In this document: positions 52,681-61,105 of the stretch, in pieces
How positions within the stretch are numbered: the stretch's first letter is position 1
Layout: every line of letters starts with the position of its first letter
Origin: Arthrobacter sp. NtRootA1
GTDB taxonomy: Bacteria > Actinomycetota > Actinomycetes > Actinomycetales > Micrococcaceae
Length of the DNA: 64,000 nt
Reading direction: 5' to 3'
Assembly: GCF_019976975.1 (NCBI RefSeq)
Contig: NZ_AP024630.1
Span: forward strand, 4,340,001-4,404,000
Notes under the pieces: generated by a model
Database searches by the model: none
Seen by the model: only the letters and a program-made list of their open reading frames with translations
What the model was told of the DNA's origin: nothing
Translations under genes and position numbers: made by a program

Positions 52681-53259
52681 CTAGCGCTTGCGACCGAATT
52701 TCGGGAGGTTGGGAAGGTTCGGGAGGTTGGCCAGCAGGTCCGCCGCTTTAGTGGCAGCGCGGCCAACAGTCCGGCCAATCTGCTGCGGGACAGTATCGTC
52801 CGATGCCAGATCCAACGAGACGGGCATCCCATCTGAGTGGACTTTTACGGCCTTGCTTACGGCCTCGGCACGAGTTGCAACGAGATCCGGCGCAGTCTCG
52901 GCGGGTTGCACAACCGACGCTGCGGCGCCCACGCCAGCGGGAGCCACCGTTTGCGGCGCTGCTTCCACGGAAGGTGCGACGGCGGCAGTAGCCGAGGGTC
53001 CGACGTCGAAGGTTTCCAGCCAGGTGGCCACACCGGCCAGCGGCTTCGGGTTCAGCGCGTAGTAGCGCTTCTGCCCCTGGGCGCGCATGCTGACGAGGTC
53101 AGCCTCGCGGAGCACCTTCAGATGCTTGGAGATAGTGGGCTGGCTTGCAGCCAGTTCTTCCACCAGTTCGCCTACAGCTTTATCCCCAGAGCGGAGTGAA
53201 ACCAGGATGTCGCGCCTGGTTGCCTCAGCTATGACGGCAAATACGTCGTCAGTCACCAT
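52681..53259 (-). CDS. ArsR-like HTH regulator with long Ala/Pro tail
   Basis: About 192 residues. Residues 5-75 are a winged helix (AEATRRDILVSLRSGDKAVGELVEELAASQPTISKHLKVLREADLVSMRA, cited only as a landmark by its SQPTISKHLKVLR recognition helix). The other 115 residues are an Ala/Pro/Val-rich low-complexity tail ending in NLPNLPNLPKFGRKR with three NLP repeats. No metal-binding cysteines, so metal sensing is not indicated. Start set at MVTDDVF or GTG one codon later. Confidence 0.75.
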   Translation of the reverse strand: MVTDDVFAVIAEATRRDILVSLRSGDKAVGELVEELAASQPTISKHLKVLREADLVSMRAQGQKRYYALNPKPLAGVATWLETFDVGPSATAAVAPSVEAAPQTVAPAGVGAAASVVQPAETAPDLVATRAEAVSKAVKVHSDGMPVSLDLASDDTVPQQIGRTVGRAATKAADLLANLPNLPNLPKFGRKR

Positions 53260-53415
53260 GCCTCCCACCCTAGCGACATATACGCCAAATGGCATCCCTG
53301 TTTCGCGCCGCGACGGCGCTGGATCGTTGACCCTTTCCAGAGCCAATGCTAAAACGGATTCACGGTCCGTCCGGGCTTCGAGGCCCCGGCCGCCAAAAGC
53401 ACGGGGTGCGGGGCA

Positions 53416-53892
53416 ATGACTGATTTCCTTCGGCGGCAAATCTTCAACATCATCGCCGGTGTGTTCCTTGCCGTATTCGTCTTCGTGTGGAGTGCAGTGC
53501 TCCTTCGGGTCGGCACCTGGGTTCCGACAGGTGATCTGACGGCCCCTGAGCTGAACGGAGCCCTCGTTACCGCGGCGGGCGTCCTTGCCACGTCCCTGAG
53601 TTCGCTAACGGCGTCCGCACTGGGGTTCACCATTTCGGAGGTTAAGCGGGACAGCGCGAACGCTGGCGAATCCAGTCCCCTTGTCAGCCCGGCGGAGGTT
53701 GCCCTGCGGTTATCGGGACGGGTGATCTTTGCCATCATGGTTTACATCACCATGGGCTTGCTGGTCCTGGTGCTCTGGCTGTTCAAGGGCCAAGCGTCCA
53801 CGGACCTCATCGGAGCATTTGCGTTGTCCTTGCTGGGCTGGCTCGTGGGTGCGGCGGGCGTGGTCTTCCAGACGGAGAAATCAGAACCATAG
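53416..53892 (+). CDS. Hypothetical membrane protein
   Basis: 158 residues with four hydrophobic stretches (about 8-30, 50-68, 104-126 and 130-150) and a loop TISEVKRDSANAGE. No family recognised. Divergent from the ArsR-like gene across a 156-base gap, so it could be that regulator's target. Confidence 0.6.
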   Translation: MTDFLRRQIFNIIAGVFLAVFVFVWSAVLLRVGTWVPTGDLTAPELNGALVTAAGVLATSLSSLTASALGFTISEVKRDSANAGESSPLVSPAEVALRLSGRVIFAIMVYITMGLLVLVLWLFKGQASTDLIGAFALSLLGWLVGAAGVVFQTEKSEP

Positions 53893-53910
53893 GTGGTGGG
53901 TCAAGACCGG

Positions 53911-55137
53911 CTAGTCGAACCAGGGATCCAGCCCGTACAAAGGGAAGATCTCCTTGCGCGTGGCAATGACGGTCCGGTCCACCTCGTCCGCGGGGTCGTA
54001 GCCAACTTCCCAGGAACGCCACCAGACATCCACGTCATCGCTCATCGACTCCGGAGCCCACACGCCGTAAGCCTCCCTGACATAGTTGCGCCAGGCTTCT
54101 GGCACGGGCGTGCTCAACGGCACCGGCCGCTGCGTCACCATTCCGATCAGATGGCTCCAAGCACGTGGCACAACACCCGTAACGTCGTAGCCGCCCCCGC
54201 CTGTGGCCACCCACCGGTTATCGCAATACCTCGCGGCGAGGCTGGCGACGGCGCTGGCCGCCTCCCGCTGACCGTCCACGCTGAGGTTGAGGTGCGTCAA
54301 TGGATCCAGGCGGTGCGAATCACAGCCGTGCTGGCTGACAATCACCTCGGGATTGAAGGCTCCAACCAGCTGCGGTACCACCGCATGAAAGGCGCGAAGC
54401 CACGCGGCATCTCCCGTGAACGCCGGTAACGCGACATTGACAGCCGTGCCGTGCGCATCCGGGCCGCCGGTTTCATTGGCGAAACCCGTTCCCGGAAAGA
54501 GGGTAAGTCCGGACTCATGCAGGGAAATTGTCATGACGCGGGGGTCATTCCAAAAAATGCTTTGCGTTCCATCGCCGTGGTGGGCGTCGACGTCGATGCT
54601 GACTATGCGGCTCACACCGCCGTCCAGAAGCCGCTGGATGGCAATGGCGACGTCGTTGTAGACGCAAAAGCCGCTGGCGCGGTCACGTGCCGCGTGGTGC
54701 ATTCCACCACTGAAATTTACTGCGCGAATGGCTTTGCCGGACAGGATCGATTCCGCGGCCAACAAAGAACCACCGGCCAGCCGGGCGCTGGCCTCATGCA
54801 TGCCTGCAAAGGCGGGATCGTCTTCCGTACCCAGTCCGCGGTCTTCTTCGGGTTGGGTCGGGTCCTCGCTGACGCGGCGCACGGCCTCCACATAGTCGGC
54901 GCTATGCACCGAGCAAAGTTCGACGTCGGTGGCCACGTCCGGCGACTCCACCGCCACATGGCTGTGGTTGAAAAGACCAAGGGATTCTGCGAGCCTCGCG
55001 GTTAACTCCAGCCGCTGCGGGGCCATAGGATGGCTGGGACCAAAGTTGTAAGCAGTCATGGCTGGATCCCACACCACCGTCGTTGGCAGTGCGGATCGCG
55101 TAATGCTGGAAGCAGTTGTTCCAAGCCTGGAGTTCAT
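53911..55137 (-). CDS. acuC: Histone deacetylase-like protein AcuC
   Basis: 408 residues of the class I/II HDAC fold: YNFGPSHPMAPQRLELTARL, FSGGMHHAARDRASGFCVYNDVAI, the metal DVDAHHGDG and GCDSHRLDPL, with Tyr-containing GGGGYD near the end. AcuC removes acetyl groups, in Bacillus from acetyl-CoA synthetase. No acs gene is adjacent here. Confidence 0.92.
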   Translation of the reverse strand: MNSRLGTTASSITRSALPTTVVWDPAMTAYNFGPSHPMAPQRLELTARLAESLGLFNHSHVAVESPDVATDVELCSVHSADYVEAVRRVSEDPTQPEEDRGLGTEDDPAFAGMHEASARLAGGSLLAAESILSGKAIRAVNFSGGMHHAARDRASGFCVYNDVAIAIQRLLDGGVSRIVSIDVDAHHGDGTQSIFWNDPRVMTISLHESGLTLFPGTGFANETGGPDAHGTAVNVALPAFTGDAAWLRAFHAVVPQLVGAFNPEVIVSQHGCDSHRLDPLTHLNLSVDGQREAASAVASLAARYCDNRWVATGGGGYDVTGVVPRAWSHLIGMVTQRPVPLSTPVPEAWRNYVREAYGVWAPESMSDDVDVWWRSWEVGYDPADEVDRTVIATRKEIFPLYGLDPWFD

Positions 55138-55238
55138 CCAGAACAGGCTACCTGAGGCCGCGGGGCTGTACCGCCCGGTTACGCCGCAGGAATAGTGGTT
55201 TACTACTCAGGAAAGCATGTTCAACCGAGGAAGAACCC

Positions 55239-56672
55239 ATGTCTCAAAGCCAGTCGCGCTCCGCGAGCCCGGCCCACTGGCAACCCGGCCAGCAGGAACG
55301 TGAAGGTCTGTGGATTTTCACACGTGCGCGCGACTTCATTGACAACATCGCCAACACGTCCCCGGCCCGTCTGGCCCTGGTCGCTTTCGCCTCCGTGATC
55401 CTGCTCTTCACAGGCTTGTTGTCCTTGCCGTTCTCCTCGGCTTCGGGCGAGCCTACTCCTCTGCACCAGGCCATGTTCACGGCAGTTTCCAGTGTCTGCG
55501 TGACGGGCCTGACCGTGGTTTCCACCGCTACCCACTGGTCCTTCCTTGGCCAGCTCATTATTTTGGTGGGCATCTTTGTGGGCGGCCTTGGCACGTTGAC
55601 CTTGGCTTCGCTGTTGGCCCTCATGGTCAGCAAGCGGCTTGGTGTCCGCGGCAAGCTCATCGCCCAGGAAGCCATGAACAACGCCGGCAGACTTGGTGAA
55701 GTGGGTACGCTGCTCCGCATCGTCATCGTGACCTCGGTGGTGATCGAGGGCGCACTCGCCTTGGCCCTGATCCCCCGCTTCATGCTTCTCGGCGAGCCAT
55801 TCTTGCAGTCGGTATGGCACGGGGTCTTCTACTCGATCTCCTCCTTCAACAATGCCGGATTTACGCCGCACTCAGACGGAATCGTCCCCTACGAGACCGA
55901 CCTCTGGATCCTTATTCCACTCATGCTGGGCGTGTTCCTTGGCAGCCTCGGCTTCCCGGTAGTGATGGTTCTGCAACAGAACGGCCTGAACTGGAAGAAG
56001 TGGAACCTCCACACCAAGCTCACCATCCAGGTGTCCTTCATCCTGCTCCTGGCCGGCACGGTCCTGTGGGCGCTCATGGAATGGGACAACGTGCGGACAA
56101 TCGCGCATATGGACCTTGGCGACAAGCTCATCCATTCCCTCTTTGCATCAGTGATGACGCGCTCAGGCGGGTTCAACCTGGTGGACCAAAACCACATGGA
56201 ATCCACCACCATGCTGCTCACCGATGCCCTCATGTTTGCCGGCGGCGGCTCAGCGTCCACAGCGGGCGGCATCAAGGTGACTACTATCGCGGTCATGTTC
56301 CTCGCCATCGTTGCCGAGGCCCGTGGCGATGCCGATGTTAAAGTCTACGGACGCACGATTCCCCAAGGCACCATGCGGGTGGCCATCTCGGTGATTGTTG
56401 CCGGTGCCACCCTTGTATCGGTCGCGGCATTCCTGCTGCTCTCCATCAGCGGGGCGACACTGGACAGGGTGCTCTTTGAAACCATCTCCGCCTTTGCCAC
56501 AGTGGGACTGAGCACCAACCTCAGCGCCGAGCTGCCGCCGTCGGGCGTTTACGTCCTGACCGCACTAATGTTCGCAGGCCGTGTGGGCACCGTAACCCTC
56601 GCTGCCGGCTTGGCCCTGCGCCAGCGCAGCCAGCTGTACCACTACCCGGAAGAGAGGCCAATCATTGGCTAG
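55239..56672 (+). CDS. ktrB: Potassium uptake channel subunit KtrB/TrkH-like
   Basis: 477 residues; four pore-helix/filter units are visible: VSSVCVTGLTV, SFNNAGFTPH, MTRSGGFNL and FATVGLSTNL, each with the filter glycine. ATG at 55239 has GAGGAAG upstream; the longer frame to 55116 is rejected. It imports K+ under control of the cytoplasmic RCK protein encoded next, with 8 bases of overlap. Confidence 0.93.
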   Translation: MSQSQSRSASPAHWQPGQQEREGLWIFTRARDFIDNIANTSPARLALVAFASVILLFTGLLSLPFSSASGEPTPLHQAMFTAVSSVCVTGLTVVSTATHWSFLGQLIILVGIFVGGLGTLTLASLLALMVSKRLGVRGKLIAQEAMNNAGRLGEVGTLLRIVIVTSVVIEGALALALIPRFMLLGEPFLQSVWHGVFYSISSFNNAGFTPHSDGIVPYETDLWILIPLMLGVFLGSLGFPVVMVLQQNGLNWKKWNLHTKLTIQVSFILLLAGTVLWALMEWDNVRTIAHMDLGDKLIHSLFASVMTRSGGFNLVDQNHMESTTMLLTDALMFAGGGSASTAGGIKVTTIAVMFLAIVAEARGDADVKVYGRTIPQGTMRVAISVIVAGATLVSVAAFLLLSISGATLDRVLFETISAFATVGLSTNLSAELPPSGVYVLTALMFAGRVGTVTLAAGLALRQRSQLYHYPEERPIIG

Positions 56673-57351
56673 TACCACTGGGGCGGCCAACCGTCCCGCC
56701 CACAACGCACCAGTGCTGGTCATTGGCCTTGGCCGATTCGGGTCGGCCACGGCCGAGCAATTGGTCAAGCAGGGCCGGGAAGTCCTGGCGATTGAACGTG
56801 ACCGCACGCTCGTCCAGAAATGGGCGCCCGTGCTCACCCACGTGGTGGAGGCGGACGCCACCAACATCGATGCCTTGCGCCAGCTGGGGGCCCAGGAATT
56901 CAGTTCCGCCGTGGTAGGCGTGGGCACGTCCATCGAGTCCTCGGTGCTCATCACAGTGAACCTTGTGGACCTGGGCATCCAACACCTCTGGGTCAAGGCG
57001 ATCACCCCATCCCACGGCAAGATCCTCAGCCGGATCGGCGCAAACCACGTGATCTACCCGGAAGCCGACGCAGGCGTGCGTGCCGCGCACCTGGTGTCAG
57101 GGCGCATGCTTGACTTCATCGAGTTCGACGACGACTACGCAATCGTGAAGATGTATCCGCCCAAGGAAACTGTGGGCTTCACCTTGGAGGAATCCAAGGT
57201 GCGGTCCAAATACGGCGTGACGATCGTCGGCGTGAAGACCCCGGGAGAGGACTTCACGTATGCGCGGCCGGAAACCAAGGTGTCCGGACACGACATGCTG
57301 ATCGTGTCCGGACACGTCGATCTCTTGGAGCGCTTCGCAGCGCGGCCGTAG
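56665..57351 (+). CDS. ktrA: Potassium uptake RCK subunit KtrA/TrkA-like
   Basis: 228 residues: NAD-binding RCK_N domain (LVIGLGRFGSATAEQLVKQG, IERDRTLVQKWA) and RCK_C domain (VRSKYGVTIVGVKTPGEDFTYARPETKVSGHDMLIV). Start is TTG, overlapping the ktrB stop and preceded by GAGG at seven bases. Regulates gating of KtrB by nucleotide. Confidence 0.93.
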   Translation: MASTTGAANRPAHNAPVLVIGLGRFGSATAEQLVKQGREVLAIERDRTLVQKWAPVLTHVVEADATNIDALRQLGAQEFSSAVVGVGTSIESSVLITVNLVDLGIQHLWVKAITPSHGKILSRIGANHVIYPEADAGVRAAHLVSGRMLDFIEFDDDYAIVKMYPPKETVGFTLEESKVRSKYGVTIVGVKTPGEDFTYARPETKVSGHDMLIVSGHVDLLERFAARP

Positions 57352-57416
57352 CATTCCTGGGCCCACGACCGCATGGTTCCCTGGCCGAGCTTGCGAGGTT
57401 AGGGAGCGGTTGGGGA

Positions 57417-58247
57417 CTAGCCCAGCTGCTTGGTGATCTCGGCCGCGCGCGTAGCAGCCGCACGGGCTCCCTCAGCGATGATCCTGGGGATCCCGCCGTC
57501 GTCGAATGCTGCGATCGCCCGCTCGGTGGTGCCGTTGGGACTGGTTACGGCAACGCGAAGTGCAGTGGGGTCCGCACCTGGCTCCGCCAGCATGAAACCG
57601 GCGCCCGCCACCGTTTCGCGGGCAAGCATGACCGACAGTTCGGCGTCCAACCCCAGCTCGACACCAGCGGCGGCCATGGCCTCGGCCAAATAGAACGCGT
57701 AGGCGGGACCGGATCCACTGATCGCGGACAAGGCGTCCACTTGTTCCTCGGGCACCTCCACAACCTTGCCGGCACCTGCCAGCGCTGCCTTCACCTTCTC
57801 CAACTGTTCCGGCGTGCAGTGCGTCCCGGGCGAGACGGAAACGACGCCGCGACCCAGCTTTGCGGGTGTGTTCGGCATGGTGCGGATCACCGGCTGCCCC
57901 TCCGGGAGGGCGGCCTCAATCTGCGCGATGGAAACCGCAGCGGCCACGCTCACAACGACGGTGTCCTTAGCGAGTGCCGGGCTGATTTCCCGTGCGAGTT
58001 CCGTGATGCCAACTGGTTTGACCCCAAGGATGACGATGCGGGAACCCTTGGTGGCAAGCTTGTTGTTGTCCGGTTCTTCCTCGCCAGCGATCGCCATAAC
58101 GCCGTACCGCTGCGCAAGCTCTTCTGCACGCTCGGCACGTCGGACAGTGGCGACGACATCGGATGGGTCGGTCCCGGCGGCAAGGAGACCGGCCAGAATT
58201 GCCTCGTTCATGGATCCACAGCCAAGGAATGCGATTCGGTTGCTCAT
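57417..58247 (-). CDS. proC: Pyrroline-5-carboxylate reductase
   Basis: 276 residues, final step of proline synthesis. AFLGCGSMNEAILAGLLAAG (residues 5-24) binds NADP; VIRTMPNTPAKLGRG and the DALSAISGSGPAYAFYLAEAM signature are complete. Start at MSNRIAF; the longer frame to 58331 is unlikely. In mycobacteria proC sits beside the HTH-bS22 pair, whereas here that pair is 43 kb away. Confidence 0.95.
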   Translation of the reverse strand: MSNRIAFLGCGSMNEAILAGLLAAGTDPSDVVATVRRAERAEELAQRYGVMAIAGEEEPDNNKLATKGSRIVILGVKPVGITELAREISPALAKDTVVVSVAAAVSIAQIEAALPEGQPVIRTMPNTPAKLGRGVVSVSPGTHCTPEQLEKVKAALAGAGKVVEVPEEQVDALSAISGSGPAYAFYLAEAMAAAGVELGLDAELSVMLARETVAGAGFMLAEPGADPTALRVAVTSPNGTTERAIAAFDDGGIPRIIAEGARAAATRAAEITKQLG

Positions 58248-58486
58248 TGCACCATCATGGCAGTTTGCCCATGGAGGGGTCGAACGCTGTCCGGATTCAC
58301 AGCTTGTTCCCAAGAATATTGCAGGCAGCACCCAACCTTGGTCCGTAACTTAGTAGTTACCTCATTGAGGGTGCGAGTGATGAGGCGGGCATGGGGATGT
58401 CCGCCAACAGCACCGGTGGCCGGGGCGGGTTTTCCCCCATTTCCCGATTCGGCCGCCGGTGCTTTCGCATTTAATTGCGTTGGTTT
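58248..58486. promoter_or_regulatory. proC upstream region with palindrome and hairpin
   Basis: GTAACTTAGTAGTTAC at 58345-58360, perfect 6-base arms, about 100 bases before the proC start. Hairpin agcaccggtggcc / ggccgccggtgct at 58409-58463 with one wobble and a long loop may terminate the isomerase transcript. Confidence 0.5.
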
Positions 58487-59320
58487 CTAATTATCGTGTG
58501 ACCGCACCAGCGGGATGCTGAGGTGCTGCCGTGCGAAACGAAGCGTCTCCGCCAACATTTCCTCGCGCTCACCCGCCACTTTGGCCTTGCGGGTTGAAAT
58601 CTCCGCCACCACAACACCACTGAAGCCGTTGGAAGCAAGGTGTTGGAGGGCGTCCGCGCATTGCTGCGTCCCCGTGCCCGGCACCAGGTGCTCGTCTTTC
58701 CCGGAACCTGAACCATCCGTGAGGTGAACGTGGCGGAGTTTGCTGCCCAGTGCCTGGATTGCTTCCAAACTGTTTGCCCCCGCGGTTGCCGCATGCGAGA
58801 AGTCCCACGTGACGTCGTCGTAATCCTGTCCCAAGGGATCCCAGTGCGGCAGGTAGGCAACAGCCTCCCGTCCACGGACGCGCCACGGGTACATGTTCTC
58901 CACCGCGATGTGCACTTCGTACATCGCAGCGATCTCCCGAACACCTGCAGCGAAGTTCTCGGCGTAGTTCGACTGCCAGCGGAACGGCGGATGGACCACC
59001 ACGGTGTCGCAGCCGACCTCCCTGGCCATCTGGCAGGACTTCTCGATCTTGTTCCATGCAGCTCCCCAGACTTGCTGGGTGAGCAGCAATGTGGGCGCGT
59101 GAATGGAGACGATCTGTTGGTGGTAACGATGGCTCAGCTGGATGAGGGCGTCAGGATTCTGGCTCACGGCGTTGTTGGTGACCATGACCTCAACGCCTTC
59201 ATAACCAAGGTCCTGGGCCACCGCGAAAGCATCATGGACGCTCAGCGGATAAACGGAGGCACTGGACAGCGCCACCGGGATGTGGCGGTTATTTGCAAAG
59301 GGCTCGACGTCGGCGCTCAT
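58487..59320 (-). CDS. Sugar phosphate isomerase/epimerase-like TIM-barrel protein
   Basis: 277 residues of the AP endonuclease 2/xylose isomerase-like fold: SVYPLSVHDAFAVAQDLGYEGVEVM, SIHAPTLLL, VVHPPFRW, IAVENMYPW with metal Glu, and DFSHAATAGANSL, HVHLTDGSGSGKDEHLVPGTG. Substrate unknown. Next to proC and ppx on the minus strand, one base before the ppx stop. Confidence 0.85.
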   Translation of the reverse strand: MSADVEPFANNRHIPVALSSASVYPLSVHDAFAVAQDLGYEGVEVMVTNNAVSQNPDALIQLSHRYHQQIVSIHAPTLLLTQQVWGAAWNKIEKSCQMAREVGCDTVVVHPPFRWQSNYAENFAAGVREIAAMYEVHIAVENMYPWRVRGREAVAYLPHWDPLGQDYDDVTWDFSHAATAGANSLEAIQALGSKLRHVHLTDGSGSGKDEHLVPGTGTQQCADALQHLASNGFSGVVVAEISTRKAKVAGEREEMLAETLRFARQHLSIPLVRSHDN

Positions 59321-59321
59321 C

Positions 59322-60443
59322 TCAGGAAGCCAGCCCGCCTGCCACAGGGGCGGGAATTGGTGCAGGGGCAGGGTTGTTCACCGGCACGGGGAACTCCTCA
59401 AACGTGGATTGGGGCTCGACGTTGTCCGTCTTCTTGTCGCCTTCCTTGACTGCTTTTTTCTTGGACTTGTCCTTCTTGCGCTTTCCGACGTGCGGCGCGG
59501 GATCCACGGCATCATCGAAGACCAACTGGTCCAGGCGTCGAAGGATCAGCCCTTCCCGCAAAGCCCACGGACAGATTTCCATCTTAGGGAATTCGAAGAG
59601 CTCCAACGCGGCCTCCGCCACCAAAGCCCCGGCCAACAATTGGCGGGCACGCGCATCTGAAACACCCGGGAGGTATAGGCGGTCCTCAACTTTCATGGCG
59701 GATATGCGCTGGGCCCACAGACCAAGATCGGCGGCGTGGAGTTCCCGTTTCACATAGGGACCGGCCCCGCTGGGGGCAGCACCAGCGATCCGCGCAAGGG
59801 AGCGGAACGTCTTGGAGGTACCCGCCACCAGGTTGGCCCGGCCAAGCTCGTGAAAATTGCGGACAACAGGTTTGAGCGTCGAGCGGATGTACCGCCTCAA
59901 CTCCTTGACGCTCTTGGCGCTGGGTGGATCTTCATGGAGCCAATCCCGCGTCAGCCTGCTGGCTCCCAACGGAACGGAGGTAGCCAATTCCGGGAGTTCG
60001 TCCGTGCCGTAGGCCATTTCGAAGGATCCTCCTCCAATGTCCAGATCCAGGATCGGGCCGGCACCCCAGCCATACCAACGACGAACGGCGAAGAAGGTCA
60101 TTGACGCTTCTTCGCTTCCAGTGAGCTCCTGGAGAGTCACCGTGGTCTCGTGTTTGACCCGGGCCAGGACCTCGGCACCGTTGGTTGCCTCACGGATAGC
60201 CGAGGTGCAAAACGCGAGCAAATCCTCGGCCTTGTGGCGTGCTGCGAACTCCCATGCCTCCAGGACGAACTCAATCAGCTCAGTCTGGCCAGCATCGTTG
60301 ATGTTGCCATCACCGTCGAGGTATTGGACCAGGGAAAGTGGCCGTTTGTGGGAGGCAAAAGCCACTGGGCGGGCGCCGGGATGGGCGTCCACGAGCAGCA
60401 GGTGGACGGTGTTTGAACCGATATCGAGAACGCCAAGACGCAT
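59322..60443 (-). CDS. ppx: Ppx/GppA phosphatase family protein
   Basis: 373 residues from MRLGVLDIGSNTVHLLLVD, the family's normal start; a GTG 15 bases upstream is possible. ASKHA motifs: DIGSNT, FCTSAIREATNG with the acidic site and DIGGGSFEMAYG. Hydrolyses polyphosphate or pppGpp. The last 55 residues are a Lys-rich stretch (GKRKKDKSKKKAVKEGDKK) and a Pro/Ala tail outside the enzyme domain. Confidence 0.92.
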   Translation of the reverse strand: MRLGVLDIGSNTVHLLLVDAHPGARPVAFASHKRPLSLVQYLDGDGNINDAGQTELIEFVLEAWEFAARHKAEDLLAFCTSAIREATNGAEVLARVKHETTVTLQELTGSEEASMTFFAVRRWYGWGAGPILDLDIGGGSFEMAYGTDELPELATSVPLGASRLTRDWLHEDPPSAKSVKELRRYIRSTLKPVVRNFHELGRANLVAGTSKTFRSLARIAGAAPSGAGPYVKRELHAADLGLWAQRISAMKVEDRLYLPGVSDARARQLLAGALVAEAALELFEFPKMEICPWALREGLILRRLDQLVFDDAVDPAPHVGKRKKDKSKKKAVKEGDKKTDNVEPQSTFEEFPVPVNNPAPAPIPAPVAGGLAS

Positions 60444-60532
60444 TCTGCCATTATTCACTGATTCGAAGCCGGGGAAGCAACTTGGCGTCCACGTTTCGCT
60501 GACAGGCAGACGTCCCGTGCCCAGGATGCCAG

Positions 60533-61030
60533 CTATTCCGTTGGCTCCCCTACTTCGTCTGCCCGTTTGAAGTCGCGGCGGATGTTGGCGATCCCCTCAG
60601 GATCGATTTCGAAGCCATATTCGCTTCCGGGGTTGATGACCATGCCCAGTTCGTCGCCGATGTTGCCGAGGATCGCCGAGCCCATGGTGCCCAGAATGTG
60701 CGGGGCCGCTTCCAGGAAACGCTCGTCCACGCGGCTCGGGTGGCTGAACACCGCCAGAACGGGCTGTCCATCGGCGTTCGAAAGGACCAATGGCTCTACG
60801 GCAGAATCCGGTCCGTCCACTGCTTCGGAACTGATGAGGTAGACCTCGTTGTTCAGGAACGCAAGGATTACGTCTACCGGGTTGGCGTCCGGCTGTTCAG
60901 CCAAGGCGAGCTTCGCTTCGAGGTCGTTCAAGGGTCCGTTGTCCGGTGAAGCCGTCTGTTCAGCCAAGGCGAGCTTCGCTTCGAGGTCGTTCAAGGGTCC
61001 GTTGTCCGGTGAAGCCGTCTGTTCAGTCAT
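60533..61030 (-). CDS. SseB-like protein with duplicated N-terminus
   Basis: 165 residues. Residues 50-150 look SseB-like (VDVILAFLNNEVYLISSE, VLAVFSHPSRVDERFLEAAPHILG, VINPGSEYGFEIDPEGI). Residues 3-23 and 24-44 are the same 21-residue unit (EQTASPDNGPLNDLEAKLAL + A), encoded by identical DNA. The SseB domain is of unknown role in actinobacteria. Confidence 0.82.
   Translation of the reverse strand: MTEQTASPDNGPLNDLEAKLALAEQTASPDNGPLNDLEAKLALAEQPDANPVDVILAFLNNEVYLISSEAVDGPDSAVEPLVLSNADGQPVLAVFSHPSRVDERFLEAAPHILGTMGSAILGNIGDELGMVINPGSEYGFEIDPEGIANIRRDFKRADEVGEPTE
60893..61026 (-). repeat. Perfect 63-bp tandem duplication
   Basis: Two identical 63-base units (60893-60955 and 60956-61018) followed by an 8-base partial third copy (ctgttcag). 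In frame, so it adds 21 residues to the SseB-like protein. Identity at every base implies a recent event or slippage. Confidence 0.95.
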
Positions 61031-61049
61031 GGTTCTACTCGACCACGAT

Positions 61050-61086
61050 GCCGTCCGGGACGCAATTCGCTTGCTTCCCGGACGGC
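61050..61086 (-). terminator. topA terminator
   Basis: Perfect 11-bp stem gccgtccggga / tcccggacggc around 15 bases, between the topA stop and the SseB-like start. Confidence 0.8.
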
Positions 61087-61105
61087 ACCCTGCCTTGTTG
61101 TGGCA

